Shown: in pieces, positions 25,640 to 38,400 of the stretch
Numbering within the stretch: position 1 is the first letter of the stretch
Layout: each line of letters starts with the position of its first letter
NCBI GenBank assembly: GCA_002914805.1
Contig: JXTB01000329.1
Coordinates: 205,350-269,349 of the forward strand
Source: Parasponia andersonii
Taxonomy: Eukaryota > Streptophyta > Magnoliopsida > Rosales > Cannabaceae
DNA length: 64,000 nt
Direction: 5' to 3'
Position numbers and translations under genes: made by a program
Notes under the pieces: generated by a model
Told to the model about the DNA's origin: nothing
The model's input: only the letters and a program-made list of their open reading frames with translations
The model's database searches: none

Positions 25640-26065
25640 TTAAATTATATAATAATAATTTTTGAATTATACAATTGTTATAATAATAGTCTTTTTGTTA
25701 TAAAATATAAGTTTGTTAACAAAAAATAGTCATAAAAAAAAGGTATAACTAGGTATTATTTACTTTAATGATTTAAAATCTCATTTTTAACCATAATTAC
25801 TAAATTATGTATTTTATACAACTCATTTCTGTTAAAAATTTAATAATTCATAAAAAAAATGGTTATCACTATAATAACTGCATAAATCTTGGTAATTTAC
25901 TGTGTAAGTTAAAAATTCAGAATCATTTACTTACCACAGTTACCAAAACATGTACTATCTGATGACTTATTTCTATTAAATATTTAATATTTTGTGACAA
26001 AAAGAACATTATTGTAACAATTACATAATTCAGATACTATTATTATGAAAGTTAAAATTTCAAGG
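25640..26065. mobile_element. Foldback (long-TIR) element
   Basis: The left arm (about 25650-25720: GAATTATACAATTGTTATAA, then AGTCTTTTTGTTATAAAAT) is matched by the reverse complement of the right arm at about 25993-26058 (GAATTATGTAATTGTTACAA, GTTCTTTTTGTCACAAAAT). Each arm is about 70 bp or more around an AT-rich centre. There is no ORF, which fits a MITE or foldback element of unresolved family. Confidence 0.6.
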
Positions 26066-26253
26066 GAAAATATGGAACTACAAGTATAATTTAAGGATTA
26101 TTAATATCGTTAATCATATTTTATTTGTACATATTAGTTCTACGTGTTCATGGAGCCTAAACGAGAGTTCTTGTACTATAATTCTATGCCTTAGGACTAG
26201 TAATCATTCTTAATTATTGTTCCTATAAATTTTCAAGAACTTCTGTCATAGAA

Positions 26254-26613
26254 GGGAAATTATCATTTTTATATTTTGTATTTTGACACTTTGTTCAGTT
26301 TATACTTTCTATTTTGGTTATTATCAATATTGACCCTTAGATTTCATATTTATTACAAATTTATACCCTGTTACTAATTTAGAGTAGTTAATTTATCAAG
26401 ATGATTTAATAAACTTATTCTCGGATAAGTTTTTATATGGTTTATTTTTAATTTTTTAAACGACAACTTGGTAAATTAACTACTTTAAATTAGTGTAAAA
26501 GTATAAATTTATAACAGATTTCAAATTTAAAAATCAATGTTGATAATAACCAAAACAGAAAGTATAATTTGAATAAAATATTAAAATACAAGATATAAAA
26601 ATGACAATATCCC
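26254..26613. mobile_element. Foldback MITE, copy 1 of a two-copy family
   Basis: The 5' end GGGAAATTATCATTTTTATA pairs with the complement of the 3' end (GGGATATTGTCATTTTTATA). The arms of about 120 bp include TCTATTTTGGTTATTATCAA and its complement TTGATAATAACCAAAACAGA. The centre holds TTTTATATGGTTTATTTTTA. The same structure occurs at 36146-36492 in the opposite orientation. Length is about 360 bp with no coding capacity. Confidence 0.8.
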
Positions 26614-27473
26614 TGCAAAGATACGGTGATAATTAATATTGCATGCGTTTGCGCGAGACAGGGGTCACACACGTATATTATTATAACCAAGCCCTGTTAC
26701 GTCATATATAGCTACAATGCTACGTACGTATTGTGCCATGCATCGTCTTGCACTCCATTAGACTTGGTCCTTTAATAATTTGGTGGAGCAAGTCAATTTT
26801 CTTTATGTGATCAGAAAACTCCAAACAGTACTCCACGAGTATAACTAATATTGAACTTTTATTAATTGGATCTTTGATCTGTTCATCTTCTTGTTAATGT
26901 GCAACTTGTACATATGTTTATTTCACAAAGCCTCTCCAGAGATGCCAATTGAAGCAGTCCAAACTTTGAAGAATATGTGTATTAATTTAGGAGTTAAAGG
27001 TCCAAATTTTAAAAGATATGTGCGTAAATTAAGAGTTAGAGGTTCAAGGTAGTGAAAATTGACTATAATTCTAAATTTTTTTTTTGTAAAAAAAAAAAAA
27101 AAAAAAAAACGAAAGCCCCTGCCGAGACGGTGTCAAGATTGTTACATTATATAGTACTAATATATTTCATGGAGTTTGTAAAGTTAAAGGCGAATATTAG
27201 CATTAAAAGGAGGGAAATTAAGAAAGGTGAAGCTCATATTATCAATAGTATACTCACCAACTAGCAACTATATATACAAACTTGATTAAACACCCTGCAA
27301 CTGGAACGCTGTAAACAAAGGTTACCAAAAATAATTCAGCCTCATATTTTACTTGTATCCTTATGGATCTTAAGGTAAGATTAGTATTGTCACTAAAAAA
27401 AAATGATATTATCAGTTGCGACTGACTCGATTAACTCATCTGGGCCGTTAATTTTTGTAAGACCTATGTAAAT
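26614..27473. other. Spacer without recognised gene
   Basis: Includes a poly-A run of about 22 nt near 27087-27109 and a direct partial repeat around 26965-27050 (TTTGAAGAATATGTG / TTTAAAAGATATGTG followed by AATTTAGGAGTTAAAGGT / AATTAAGAGTTAGAGGT). Nothing coding was seen. Confidence 0.5.
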
Positions 27474-27848
27474 AAATGGCTAAGATCTACCAGTTGTGTC
27501 CCATGCATTGTTGGTAGCACAAGAATTACTAGTATTATTCTTAAGAAAATGTTAAAATTGGAGGGAAAAAATTATGCTGAAATAATAGCTCGAATAGTGT
27601 GCTTTCTTTAAAGCGGGTAATAAGTATATAAATAAAAAAGGTATATTCAACATTCAATGTAAACGGCTAAGATCTAATAGTTGTGTTAGAAGCAATTGTT
27701 GGTAGCACAAGAATTACTGATATTATTATTAAGAAAATGCTAAAATATGAGTGAACAAATTATGTTGAAATAATAGCTCGAATAGTGTGCTTTCTTTAAT
27801 GAAGTTAATAAGCATAAAAACAAAAATGTACATTCAACATTCAATATT
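27474..27848. repeat. 187-bp tandem duplication
   Basis: The unit starting AAATGGCTAAGATCT at 27474 is repeated from 27661 (AAACGGCTAAGATCT). Both carry ATTGTTGGTAGCACAAGAAT, AATAATAGCTCGAATAGTGT and TTCAACATTCAAT in order. Identity is about 85% by eye. It is non-coding. Confidence 0.85.
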
Positions 27849-27868
27849 AACAAATAATGAGATAGAAC

Positions 27869-28303
27869 TTAGGGTGCATTAGATACGCGAGACTAAGATT
27901 GGATTATAACATGAGATTAGATTGTAATAGATTGGATTAGATAAATTTAATAATATTCTATATTAGGTGTAGTATTGGATTGGATTAAGATTATTATTAT
28001 AACATAAGGCTCAATTTTTATTGAAATATGCAATAGATTTATTTTAAATAAATTTAAATCACAAAAATAATTAAAAGTAAACGTGAGATCCATTAGTTTC
28101 AGAATTTAGAATAAACGCGAGTCTCATCTTTTTTATTGTGTAATTTTAATCTCATATTTTTGAATGAGCTAAATTATCTCACTCATATAATACTATTTTA
28201 AGGCTTTGGATTATTTATCATAGTCCCAAATTGACATTAAATATGGGTATGAAATAAATAATATCAATCTCAATTTTAATCTCATCTACCAAACAAGACC
28301 TAA
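27869..28303. mobile_element. TIR MITE (hAT- or PIF-like), about 435 bp
   Basis: The left end TTAGGGTGCATTAGATACGC followed by GAGACTAAGATTGGATTA is similar to the complement of the right end (TTAGGTCTTGTTTGGTAGAT then GAGATTAAAATTGAG). The interior is rich in GGATTGGATTA-like words, as in common plant MITEs that begin GGGTxxGTTTGGTA. The target duplication could not be fixed, so the superfamily is open. Confidence 0.6.
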
Positions 28304-28598
28304 GTAATATTGTTTTGTAACACAGGGAATGGACCCTCATAGTTTATTGAGGTCCTATTTTTGGAATGAAATTGATGATTTTTAAAAAAAAAACTTAAGG
28401 AATATTGTTCGTAATCTTATTGGATTGTATAAGAGAACTGTATCAATTACAATAAAAGAAAAAAGGATGAGTTAAAGGACGAAAGAAAGTTGAAAAAAAA
28501 AGAGAAAAACTTAAGGAATATTATTCGTAATTATATAAGAGAAACACATCAATTACAATAAACAAGAAGAGAAAAAATACGAGCTTTAATGAAAAGAT

Positions 28599-28960
28599 AG
28601 GAATGACAATATAACCTACAGTTACGAGTATTCATAGTTATTCAATCTAAAAGAGGAGGAGAAAAATCGTTCAAGCAGGAAAAATAACAGAGACAAAAAA
28701 TAATCACATTATACCTACCTCGATATATATATATTATATTTAATTTTTATATTATTTATATTCTTATATCTTTGATAAAATATATAAATTTAGAGAATAA
28801 AATAATAAATTTAGAGAGTTATATATATTTATATATTTAAATTTTAGAATTTGAAAATTATCAGTAGATTGTTATGTTTTATTGATTATGAAAAAGATTT
28901 AGTATTTTTATTTTATTTTTTTAATATTTTATTATTATNTTTAATAAAAATAATCCACGA
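28599..28960. mobile_element. Second, truncated copy of the MULE-type element at 8433-9000
   Basis: Starts AGGAATGACAATATAACC, as the other copy does (GGGACGACAATATAACTC). It shares TATTCTTATATCTTTG, AAATTTTAGAATTTGAAAATT and GATTATGAAAAAGATTTAGT in the same order. It lacks the right terminal part. The single ambiguous base of the window (28939) lies in it. Confidence 0.7.
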
Positions 28961-29857
28961 GACCACGTGTCTTCCATTTCAGTAGTTGATGAAGGAGCAC
29001 TCAAGTGCCCCAACGACCACAATAAAACCAGTGGTCTATACCATAAGTACTTTCCTAATTCTTAAATATATTAAAAACGCACTTTTACAACCCGTGGACA
29101 AGCTTTATTGGCTCCATACAGCTACTTCCAACTGTTTCTAAACCACCGTACGATACCCTCGGACATTTTCAATGATGTGGACACAAGCTTGTCCATACTT
29201 GGAACCCCAGTGTCGATTATTATTATTATTATTATTATTTTTTCTAAAGAAAAAAGAAAGAAAGGAAAAGAAAATCAGAATCTCCTTCCATTAGTTGCCA
29301 GCGGTGCTTATCTTTCTGAACTATTTTCTTTTTCTTTTCTTTCTAAACAATCGCAACACGACAGTAACGAGGATCAACCGAGAAACAAGGACACCAAGTG
29401 ACCAAATCTGTCAAGAAGTGCATGTTTGGAGCTTACTATATTACTACTCAGACCCCAAAATCTCTGATATTCCCAATATTTTCTCTCTCTATGTACAAAT
29501 CCTAGCACAGTTGGGTTTCAAAAAAAAAAAAAAAAAAAAAAAAAAAGACACCTTGTCACACAAACTGACCCAAGATCCAAATATTCATTTCTTGGTTGCC
29601 CCTGTTAATTGTTCTCAAAGCTTTTCCCTTTTCGATTACCATTTTCCTCAGCTAAAGAGGACCAACTTGCCTTTAGACCTCTTCTCTCGCAAAATTTATC
29701 CGTTTTCTATTTTCTCAAGCCAAAGATTGAAAATTCTGAACCCAAGTTTCAGACCCAGAAACTTCTTTCAATGAAAAGGTCATAACTTTGAAGACCCAAT
29801 TCAAGGTTTTGCAAGAGGAGGCGAAAAGGGTGTCTTGGCTAAGTATTGAAGGAAAAG
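28961..29857 (+). promoter_or_regulatory. Upstream region and probable 5' UTR of the membrane protein gene
   Basis: Contains an (ATT)n tract near 29217-29240 and a poly-A run of about 27 nt at 29520-29546. From about 29400 the sequence is more balanced and pyrimidine-rich, as in a plant 5' UTR. Open frames here (29108-29401 and 29295-29774) show no domain and end before the gene, so I did not call them. Confidence 0.4.
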
Positions 29858-32800
29858 ATGTCTTGCCCACCAAACGGCATCGTTTTCAATGGCAGCCAGT
29901 GCAGCTGCCCGGTGGGGAACCTGCTGAACCGGACGGCCAACCGGTGCGTTCTCTTTTCGGCCGACTCTACCATCGCCACGGACCGCGGCATTGACTACTA
30001 TGCCATAAGCTTCCCGGAGACCATCTTCGAGTTTGACTCGATTAAGAAGTTCACGCAGTCCCAGGCGGTGTTCTTGGAGGCCACCCTCGTCTTGCTTGTC
30101 TCCTGGCTCGGGTTCTGCCTTTTTCTTAGGATAATGAAGCCGGGCAATGATGGAAGAAGCATTTGGTTTAGGCTCAGATGGTGGGTTAGCAGATTGGACA
30201 TTTGTTTTGCCACCAGGCATTGGCTGGTTAGTTACCCTTTTCACATTTCCTTCTCTCTTCTTCTTCTTCTTTTTTTTTTTTTTCTTTTTCCTGGGTATTT
30301 GTATGTTGTTATTTTCCTGTAATTTCTGAGCTTTTTGGACCAATTTTTAATCACCCTTTACTGTAAAGCCTAGGACATCTTTTAGGGTAGTATAAAGTAC
30401 TAGTTTTGTGATTTATTCTGTTATGCATCCGGAGTTGTTGTATCATCAATTCTGTCTAGATTATAATAACTTGAATGATGTAGTTTTTGATTATGCCATT
30501 TGATAAGTGGGAGTGGAAATAGGCATACATAACTTACCAATTATATAATTGCTATGTCAGTCAAGTTCTTTTGTTTTAAGATAATTTGTCAAGATGTTTA
30601 GCATTACTTATGCTTTAATTAGCTCCGTTTGGTGTGTAGGATGATCAGAAGGTGGTTAAAAAGCGAAAAACAGAACTTGGTGGAACTTTCTCAATAGCAA
30701 GTTGGATAGTCTTCATTGGTTTATTTGCTGCGTGAGTGATTGATGGCATCTTTACTAACATTCTGAATTCATGTAACACTCGTCTAATTTTGTTTTTTGT
30801 ATGGGATTTGGATTGCTCTTTGTTCATCATAGTGAGTTAATACTGACTAGAATTTTCAGTTTTTCTCAGGTTACTATACCAAATCATATCAAGGAGAAGC
30901 ATTGAGGTGCATAACGTAAGAGCAACAAATGCACCCGATTTAGCCTCTTTCATCAACGACATGGAATTTAATATTACCACTATATCCAGTATGAGTTGTT
31001 CAAACTTAAGAGATCTTGGTACTTTAGTTACTGGAAATCCTGGCTCTATCGACTATAGAGTTGTTTCTTTGTCAAATTTTGGGAACTACTCTTGCCAAAA
31101 TACTAGTGAAGGACCAACTATTATTCTGAAGTGCGATGGATGTCAACCCATTCAAGACAATTTATACATCTCCTGGCAGTTTGTTGATCTTCCCAACAAT
31201 CCTGCAACTGCTGTTGGATTCCAGTTCAACCTTACTACGAGGAATCATTTCAACAAGAGACATGTGAGTTTCGTTAGTGGAATACTAAAGAATGGGAGTA
31301 CTTTTGATAACAGACCGGTTACCTTCAGAGGAAGGAATACAAATATAGTAAAGTTCAGTTTATTCCCAAGAATTTACCGTAATCTTAAGGACCTAAGGCT
31401 CATCCAACCTCTATTTCACGAGTTTGTTCCTGGTTCTCATTTTTATGACACACATCAGCTCCAAACATCTCTAGCTAGCTCCACTGATGGAATACTCAAC
31501 ACCACTTTGTATGTCAACTTTCTTTCTTCCTACATTGTGGAGATAGATGATCAAAACATTATGGGTCCAGGTAACTAATATGCTTTGCCATATATTAAAT
31601 GTCATTTCACTTTTCGAGTCCTTTTGTTCTTAATTTGACAAATCAGATATTAGTCTTATTAATCTGTTTCTGGTGATCAAATTTTCTTTTCCCTTTTCTA
31701 TACTATGCAGTGAGCTTTCTTGCAGATCTTGGTGGCTTGTATTGCATCAGTATTGGCATTTTTTTCTACTTACTGGTTCAAGTATGATACTTTCTATTAT
31801 TTTTAAAGAAAACTTGCTTTTTAATAATCATCAAACTTATTGAAAGGAAAATGACTATGCAAGAATTTGAGAGTTCCATTGCGAAAACATTGCCTTATGA
31901 TCCACCAATGTGTCTGGGCTGTTGCTTACATTTTTTCTTCTGTAGTGTGAGTACAGAATCAAAAAACTGCGCCATGAAGATAGCATTTTACGAAGGATTA
32001 GAAATCGGCGAAAAGCACTGGACCACTGGGATAAAGTAATACTTTCTTGACGATGAAACTTCATTTATTCTACTTTTGTTTGGCTTATGATACGATTGAA
32101 CTGACTGCAATTTATGTTTGTAACTAGTTGAGGAAATATGTGATGTATACATGGGGCTGCAGCACATTGGAAGACGAGCAGAACAACAAGAAAAAAGGAT
32201 CAAGTTGCAGTGATGGCATGTTAGAATCAATTAGCCGAAAAGGATCGTCACACAAGTATAGGCAACAAAGCGGACTGGGACTGGATTCTATCAATCTTAA
32301 CAGGAAAGTCAAATCAACTAGCATTAGCAAGAAGGTAGTGATGAGTGTGTCTGTGTTCTTAAATACTATAAAGTTAACTAAATTTAACGTTTTCCCTTTC
32401 CCTGTCATTTTTACAGTGGATATTGCTATTGTGCAGATCCCTGCTCCAGATGATTCCCACACTAATGCAGCGAAGTCTTCTATACCTGGAACTACTTTGG
32501 GCCTCGAAGGGAAGTCAGACTCTCGAGATGAACCTGTGAGTTGGTTGTTTTGTTTGTTTGCCAGTTGACTTGGGACTAATTTACTACACATTTTAAAGTG
32601 GGAGTGTTTTGCATGCATACTTAGATCTCATCTTACCCTCCCCACTCCCATTCCCTGAATAAAACTGGTCTTTTTACCTTTGGTTGACCATACTGATCAA
32701 ATTACTTGACAATCCCAGCTTTACTAGTCATTGCTAATACTAAAGTAAAGTGTAGGTGTAATGTATTTTCTTGAATATGTTAGCATTATGATTTTAGAAA

Positions 32801-33856
32801 GGTGGATGAAGTTTAAGAGGCTTTTTTAGAAAGGTAGATGAAGTTTAAGAGGCTTTCTGTTATAGCTCCTGGCATCCATTACTCTGTTAAGTGAGAAAGC
32901 ACAACAGGTGAAAGACAATGTACATTGACTGTTTATGTTTGTTCATATTTTTAGTTTCTGGTTACACCTTAAGCTGCCATTGGAAGGTCCAATGACCTTT
33001 GCTATCACTTGGCTTTTTAACCAAACAAGTTGCAAATGGAAGTGAACCCGAACCATAAAGTACTCTTAAAACCAAGATGTACCACTTTGACATGGAGTTG
33101 CCCAAAATACGGGCTTCCAAATTCTTAGTTGCAAGTATAAATTTGTTGTTGGCTTCTTTTCCCCCAAAAGCATACATCTGAGGAACTTCATATAATAAAT
33201 CTTGTGATCAACCCGAGAAAACTTGCTCCTTGTTTGGATTTTATTTGAATTCTGTTTCTGAGTTTAATAAAGTACGCTATCGCATTTTAAGTTTTTAGTA
33301 CTCTTGAATTGTAAAATGTTAAAACACTCGTCTTTTGAAGTCACAGAAACCTGTTTTGGGCTCCACAAAAGATGAAAAACAACAATGTGGTGGATCATGC
33401 GAGGAAAATTCAGCTCAGCATGAATCTTTTTCTTTGTCTAATGGCATCATTCCTCTACCACCTACACTAGGTAACAAACTTTTTAAAGTTTTAATCCTGT
33501 AGCCCGTTTCCTTGTTTAGAGTTGGGTGTTGTGAAATGCAATTTTTAAATGAACAATTTCTTGTGTTTTCTGTAGAACGAGCCATGAGCCTCCTAGAAAA
33601 TTGTGTGATTCTTTTTTTGAAATCCTTGAGTCTATTTCGGAAACTTGGCATATTTCATGCAATTTTATTGCTTTTTATTGCAGAGTTGAAGCATTTTTCG
33701 GAAATGGATATGTCTGATGTTCAAAAGAATCTCAAAAGTTTGTACGACTACAATGTCATGTTGAGAGAGAAATTTTTAGCTGTTCAATATATGCTTCACG
33801 AGTTAGCAACAAAGTCCTTACCTCCCGCCAATAATAACAGTCGTAACACCTCATAG
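29858..33856 (+). CDS. Three-pass membrane protein with large glycosylated loop, function unknown
   Basis: Nine exons join in frame to 641 aa: 29858-30226, 30640-30731, 30870-31570, 31711-31781, 31946-32035, 32128-32334, 32437-32535, 33347-33470 and 33684-33856 (stop TAG). The start is the first ATG, giving MSCPPNGIVF. The N-terminus has a Cys-rich stretch (CSCPVGN, NRTANRC). Hydrophobic helices lie near residues 70-94, 138-160 and 390-411. Between the second and third is a loop of about 225 residues with many N-x-S/T sites (NITT, NYSC, NLTT, NGST, NTTL) and paired cysteines (ILKCDGCQP), as expected for a lumenal or extracellular domain. After the third helix comes a basic segment (RRIRNRRK), a Ser/Lys-rich region and a C-terminal helix (MSDVQKNLKSLYDYNVMLRE) that may form a coiled coil. 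I recognise it only as a conserved-looking plant type without an assigned function. Confidence 0.88.
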
Positions 33857-35443
33857 TTTTTTAAGCATGAGTATGCATCAAAATACATGCTCACATTGCC
33901 TGTCAGATTTTGCATGAACTCCTTCAGACATTTCTGCTTGGAAAATCATTTGACACGCGAGAGTAAGCAGTCTTATTCAACGATGCATCTTGGATGAAAG
34001 ATAATGTTTTGACATGCTTTGGGGAAGCATTTTCAATTTTGTCGGGACCGTCAAATTTTTAATGTGTCATATGGTGGAAATACCCCTTGATATGATGCGA
34101 GAATGCTGTTGCTTTCGTTTTTTGCTTGCCTAAAAATTTGGTTTGCACTACAGGATCAGCAGAGATTCATGGATTATGTCATTATGACTTGTTGACAAGC
34201 AGAAGTTGTATGACCCTTAGCGGCATTTTTCAGGGGGGAATTATCTACCAATGTGGGAGAAATATGACACAAATCTTCCAATTTGAAATGTGAATACGTA
34301 TATTGTTTGTATGTGGCCAACGATTGGGCTAAGTTGGGTGCCTCGTTTTGTACATTTAACTTCGTAGGTAGTCATGTTCCTAATTTTTCATGCTTCTCTC
34401 TTTTCAGAATATTTGTTTGTGGAGTAGTCTGTTGTCAACTTCATTAGCTTGTGTTGCTAAAAGTACAGGTTTTCGTGTTGGTTCCTTATTGTCATTCCCT
34501 TGTAATCCGTGAAAACCATTTGATAAGGTTATTGATAAGCTGAAATTGGTATACGATACCATAAACATAAGCAAGAGCATGTTCCAAAGCTAGTCTTGCA
34601 CGCTAGTCGCAGAAGAATATCTGCCTTGCAAGTTTTCTATCTCGCTCAAGTTGAAACCAGTAGTTTCCCTCCTAGGTCAGACATGAAGTATGTCAGCAAG
34701 TACAATGTCGTCCTCTTCTTCTTGGTGTTGTGTTGGCAATTAAACAGAACATTTTTCATGAGGCTACCAAGTTGTAGAAGTCGGGGAATTCGAATTGTGT
34801 TTACGACTTACAAGACTTGGAATGGACAAAAGGGAAACATAGCGAAGGTTCTGATTTCTGCAAGAGGCTTAACTCATTTCTCATACAACGCAATGTATAA
34901 TTCCGAGATAAATTACACGCGCACCATAAGAATGAAAATTATGAGAATAACTATGAAAAATCTGGCACTAAACAACCATCAAATACATATTAAATATATG
35001 TAAATAAGCACATAACTGCCAAAAAAACAGAGATACAAATTGCGCCTATTCATATCATTCGCTAATATTAACTGTGAATAGGAAGATTTTGCTTGATTGG
35101 CTAAAGCTGCACGTAGCACGCCAACATCCTTCGACTTGAGCTCAGCAAAACACATCAAATGCCAATCTTGTGAGCCACATGGTATTCCATAAAGAATAGC
35201 CTTTTCACCTGAATGAGTGGGTACAAGGTTCTCCCCGAGCAACTGCAGAACTCAACTCAATGCCAACATACAACCCCAGGTCTTCTGTTTTGCCATAAAA
35301 TCTCATCACAAATTATCATCCAGGCTCGAATCAGAACATGCTCATTAACCACCGTTTATGAGAGCTTGAGTTCAAGTGTACGCTTGAAACAGCAGCATAT
35401 AAACAATAAACCAAGATGCTTCGCTGAAAGGAGTTTTTAACTT
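33857..35443. other. Convergent 3' flanks of membrane protein and R3H genes
   Basis: Balanced base composition suggests 3' UTR sequence on both sides (33857 to about 34560, and about 35000 to 35443 on the complement). The open frame at 34596-35003 has no recognisable domain. No separate gene is supported. Confidence 0.45.
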
Positions 35444-38400
35444 CTATTCTGCATTAATATGCTTTAACTCACTGGACTTTGAAAGAAAAGTCTCCTTCCC
35501 TGCTTGTTTCCCCAAGGCCTGAGCGAACATTCTCTTTGCAGCCCCCAACTGCTCCTTTTTGTAATATTCCTCACCTACATCATTTCTGTCTCTTCCAGAT
35601 GCAACACTACCAGATATTTTGTCAGATGTAATTTTAGGTGCCTTGCTGTGACTAACCGATGGTGGACCAGTAATATGGTTATTCTTTTCAACTTTACAAT
35701 ACAAGTTCTTATTATTGCCGGACAAGTGAAGGGTTTCTTGAAAATCTTCCACGATCAAATCGGACTCTACTTTGTCCTTGCGCCGAATGTTTACATCAGT
35801 TTGTCCTCCAGAACCACTTAAAGCCTTGTGAGCAGTCTCATGATTGCATGAATTGATTCTTTGGCCTAGCGCATGTGCAATCATCCGGCGAGCAACCACA
35901 GGGACAGTTCGTGGCTTCTGCTTGACTGGTTCTTTTTCTTCTCCTAAGTTCACAGAAAATATTCGTTCACGAGCAGCCAAATAAGCTGCTTCTCTCTCCT
36001 GAAGTGAATGTTGAACTGATGGTGATTTTGTCTTCAACACTGGCAGCACGACTCAATGATTTTAATCACATCATTTGATTATCTAATAATAATGCAAGTC
36101 ACAACAAAATGAACAGTGGTCGTATTTTTAAGTGGGGAAAGTTGGAATAATATCATTTTTATACCTCATATTTTGATACTTTGTTCAATTTGTACCTTCT
36201 GTTTTGGTTATTATCATTATTGACCTTTAGATTTGAAATCTATTACAAACTTATATCCTAGTATTAATTTTGGACCGTTAATTTACCAAGATGCCATCTA
36301 AAAAATTAAAAATAAACCATATAAAAGCGAATCTTAGAATAAGTTTATTAAAGCATTTTGGTAAATTAACTACTTTAAATTTGTGACATGATATAAATTT
36401 GTAATAGCTTTCAAATCTAAGGATCAATGTTGATAATAACCAAAACAGAAGGTACAAAGTGTCAAAATACAAGATATAAAAGTAATTTTTATCTCTTTTA
36501 AGTTTGGCATCATACAATTTTCATCTTTAAAATTTTTTCTTCCCATAGAATAAATTACCCAAAAGTACCATCAAACTTTAAAAGGAAACAAGCATCAAGA
36601 ATTACCATGTAATTTAAATGATACATGAGACAAAATAGTACTGAGCTCTTCAGACTAACTCAGGTTAAGAAGCTTCTAGAGAGGAAAACCATTACCTGGT
36701 GAGTCCTCTGTTCTCCGTAACAATTGATGTGATGTTGTTTGAGATTGAGGTTCATCATACTGCCACAAAATATCACTAACAAGGATGGAAGGTCTGCAAA
36801 ACCAAATTGTTAAGTAACAGTTTTTTTCTTTTTCTTTTTCAAATGAATTTGACAAGTTTTATTATACTTCATGACTTCATATTGACAAAGGGAAATAAAT
36901 ATTTTTCCTCCCATATTTTGTACTCTTCTAATAGATAAACTACTGGGATATACTTCATTAAAAAAAATAATAAAAAAACTACTAGGATTATATAACTAGA
37001 AAATGAGCAAGAAAGAATTAGGAAAGAACAACATAAAAAGACTTAGGAGAAGATTATAGGCTATAGCTTCAAGAGCCTTCACATACACTGATGTATCAGG
37101 GCATCGCTCCAAAATTAAGTGTCGATCATCTCCTTCACCAACAGATTCATGGGAAAATCTTGCACAAAAAAAGAATAATATCAAAGGTTGATTGACATGC
37201 AGAAAGCTAGACGTGCAGAATAGCTTTCTGCCCTACCTTAAATATTTAATATTGTAACAAGACGATAATAGCCATAACACATCACAAAGCAAACAGACAA
37301 ATTTAGATCAGACCTTATAAATGTACAGGATAAAGCAAAAGAAGAGAGGTCAGAAAGTAAACAGAAAAGTGCAACAGACATACCCAAATATATCTGCAAG
37401 ACGATGCATGAGAAGACGATTGTATGAATTCATTGGTTCTAACTCTAGGATTCCACAAGAGCTGCGACCATAATTGCTCACATTTATATTCTAATCACAA
37501 GAACTTAATAATTCTTAGTCTGTACATTGTAGCAATTATAAGCTATATTAAGCAGCGGAGACAATAAATGACAGTTGTGCTTTTGATAATAGCGCTCAGG
37601 GCTTCTATAACGAACCATCCGAGACAAGGGACACTTTCTTGGCCAATTACCAGTTGAGTTCTATCATCTATCAGAGAAATGTTTTTTTTTTTACCCTTCA
37701 TTTTTTCCAAGCATTTACCAGCCCATAATATGCTATAAGAAAAATTAGTGTCGTGTAACAAATATTCCAAAAGCAAATTCTATTTTGATATGGTCCTAAG
37801 CACTAAAGATTCTGAATAAACTTGCTTACAAGAGTTAATTTCAACATTACATTTAGGTATAACTCTAAGATGGGTAACATGGGTACCTGGTATCACTCTC
37901 AAGGAAGTTGACCAAGGCTTCTTCTACAGAGAGAACAAGATGCTTGCATGGAAGATTGTCCTTAACAAGAAAAGCCAACTCCTCAACCTGCAATTTGACA
38001 ATACTACCTTGTGAATTAAATATAACGTTTCAAACATGCACTTGAGAAAAAACCCTTCAGCATAACCGGCATTACCCAAAAAAATTTTAACCCACACTGT
38101 TGTAGAAACATATGCTAATAATATAGCAATATCTATGGCAACTTAAAATCCAGCTTAAATAAAAATCTTACCATACAAAAAGCATAAAAAAAAATTGAAT
38201 TAAAGTTGAATACTTCTTAATTAGTGGGAAAAAAAAAAAGAAAAGAACTTTATAGCACTAGACCTTCAAATTTCCTTCCTTTAGTTGTACCTCGGCTAAA
38301 ATTCAGGTATAATTGGTAAAGAACAGTACCCCTAAACCCCAATTCAAACATCAATTAAGGAAAAATTTGCAAAAAATAAAAAATAAAAAGCCATAAATAC

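Noticed and set aside
29108-29774. Two overlapping open frames (97 and 159 codons) before the membrane protein gene
   Set aside because: Low-complexity translation including homopolymer-derived runs of Ile and Lys. They fit a promoter and 5' leader better than a gene.
29801-30343. 180-codon open frame on the minus strand
   Set aside because: It is the antisense shadow of exon 1 of the membrane protein gene plus a poly-A/T run.
34596-35003. 135-codon open frame in the spacer after the membrane protein gene
   Set aside because: No domain, signal or exon partner. It lies between two convergent 3' ends and looks like chance open frame in UTR-like DNA.
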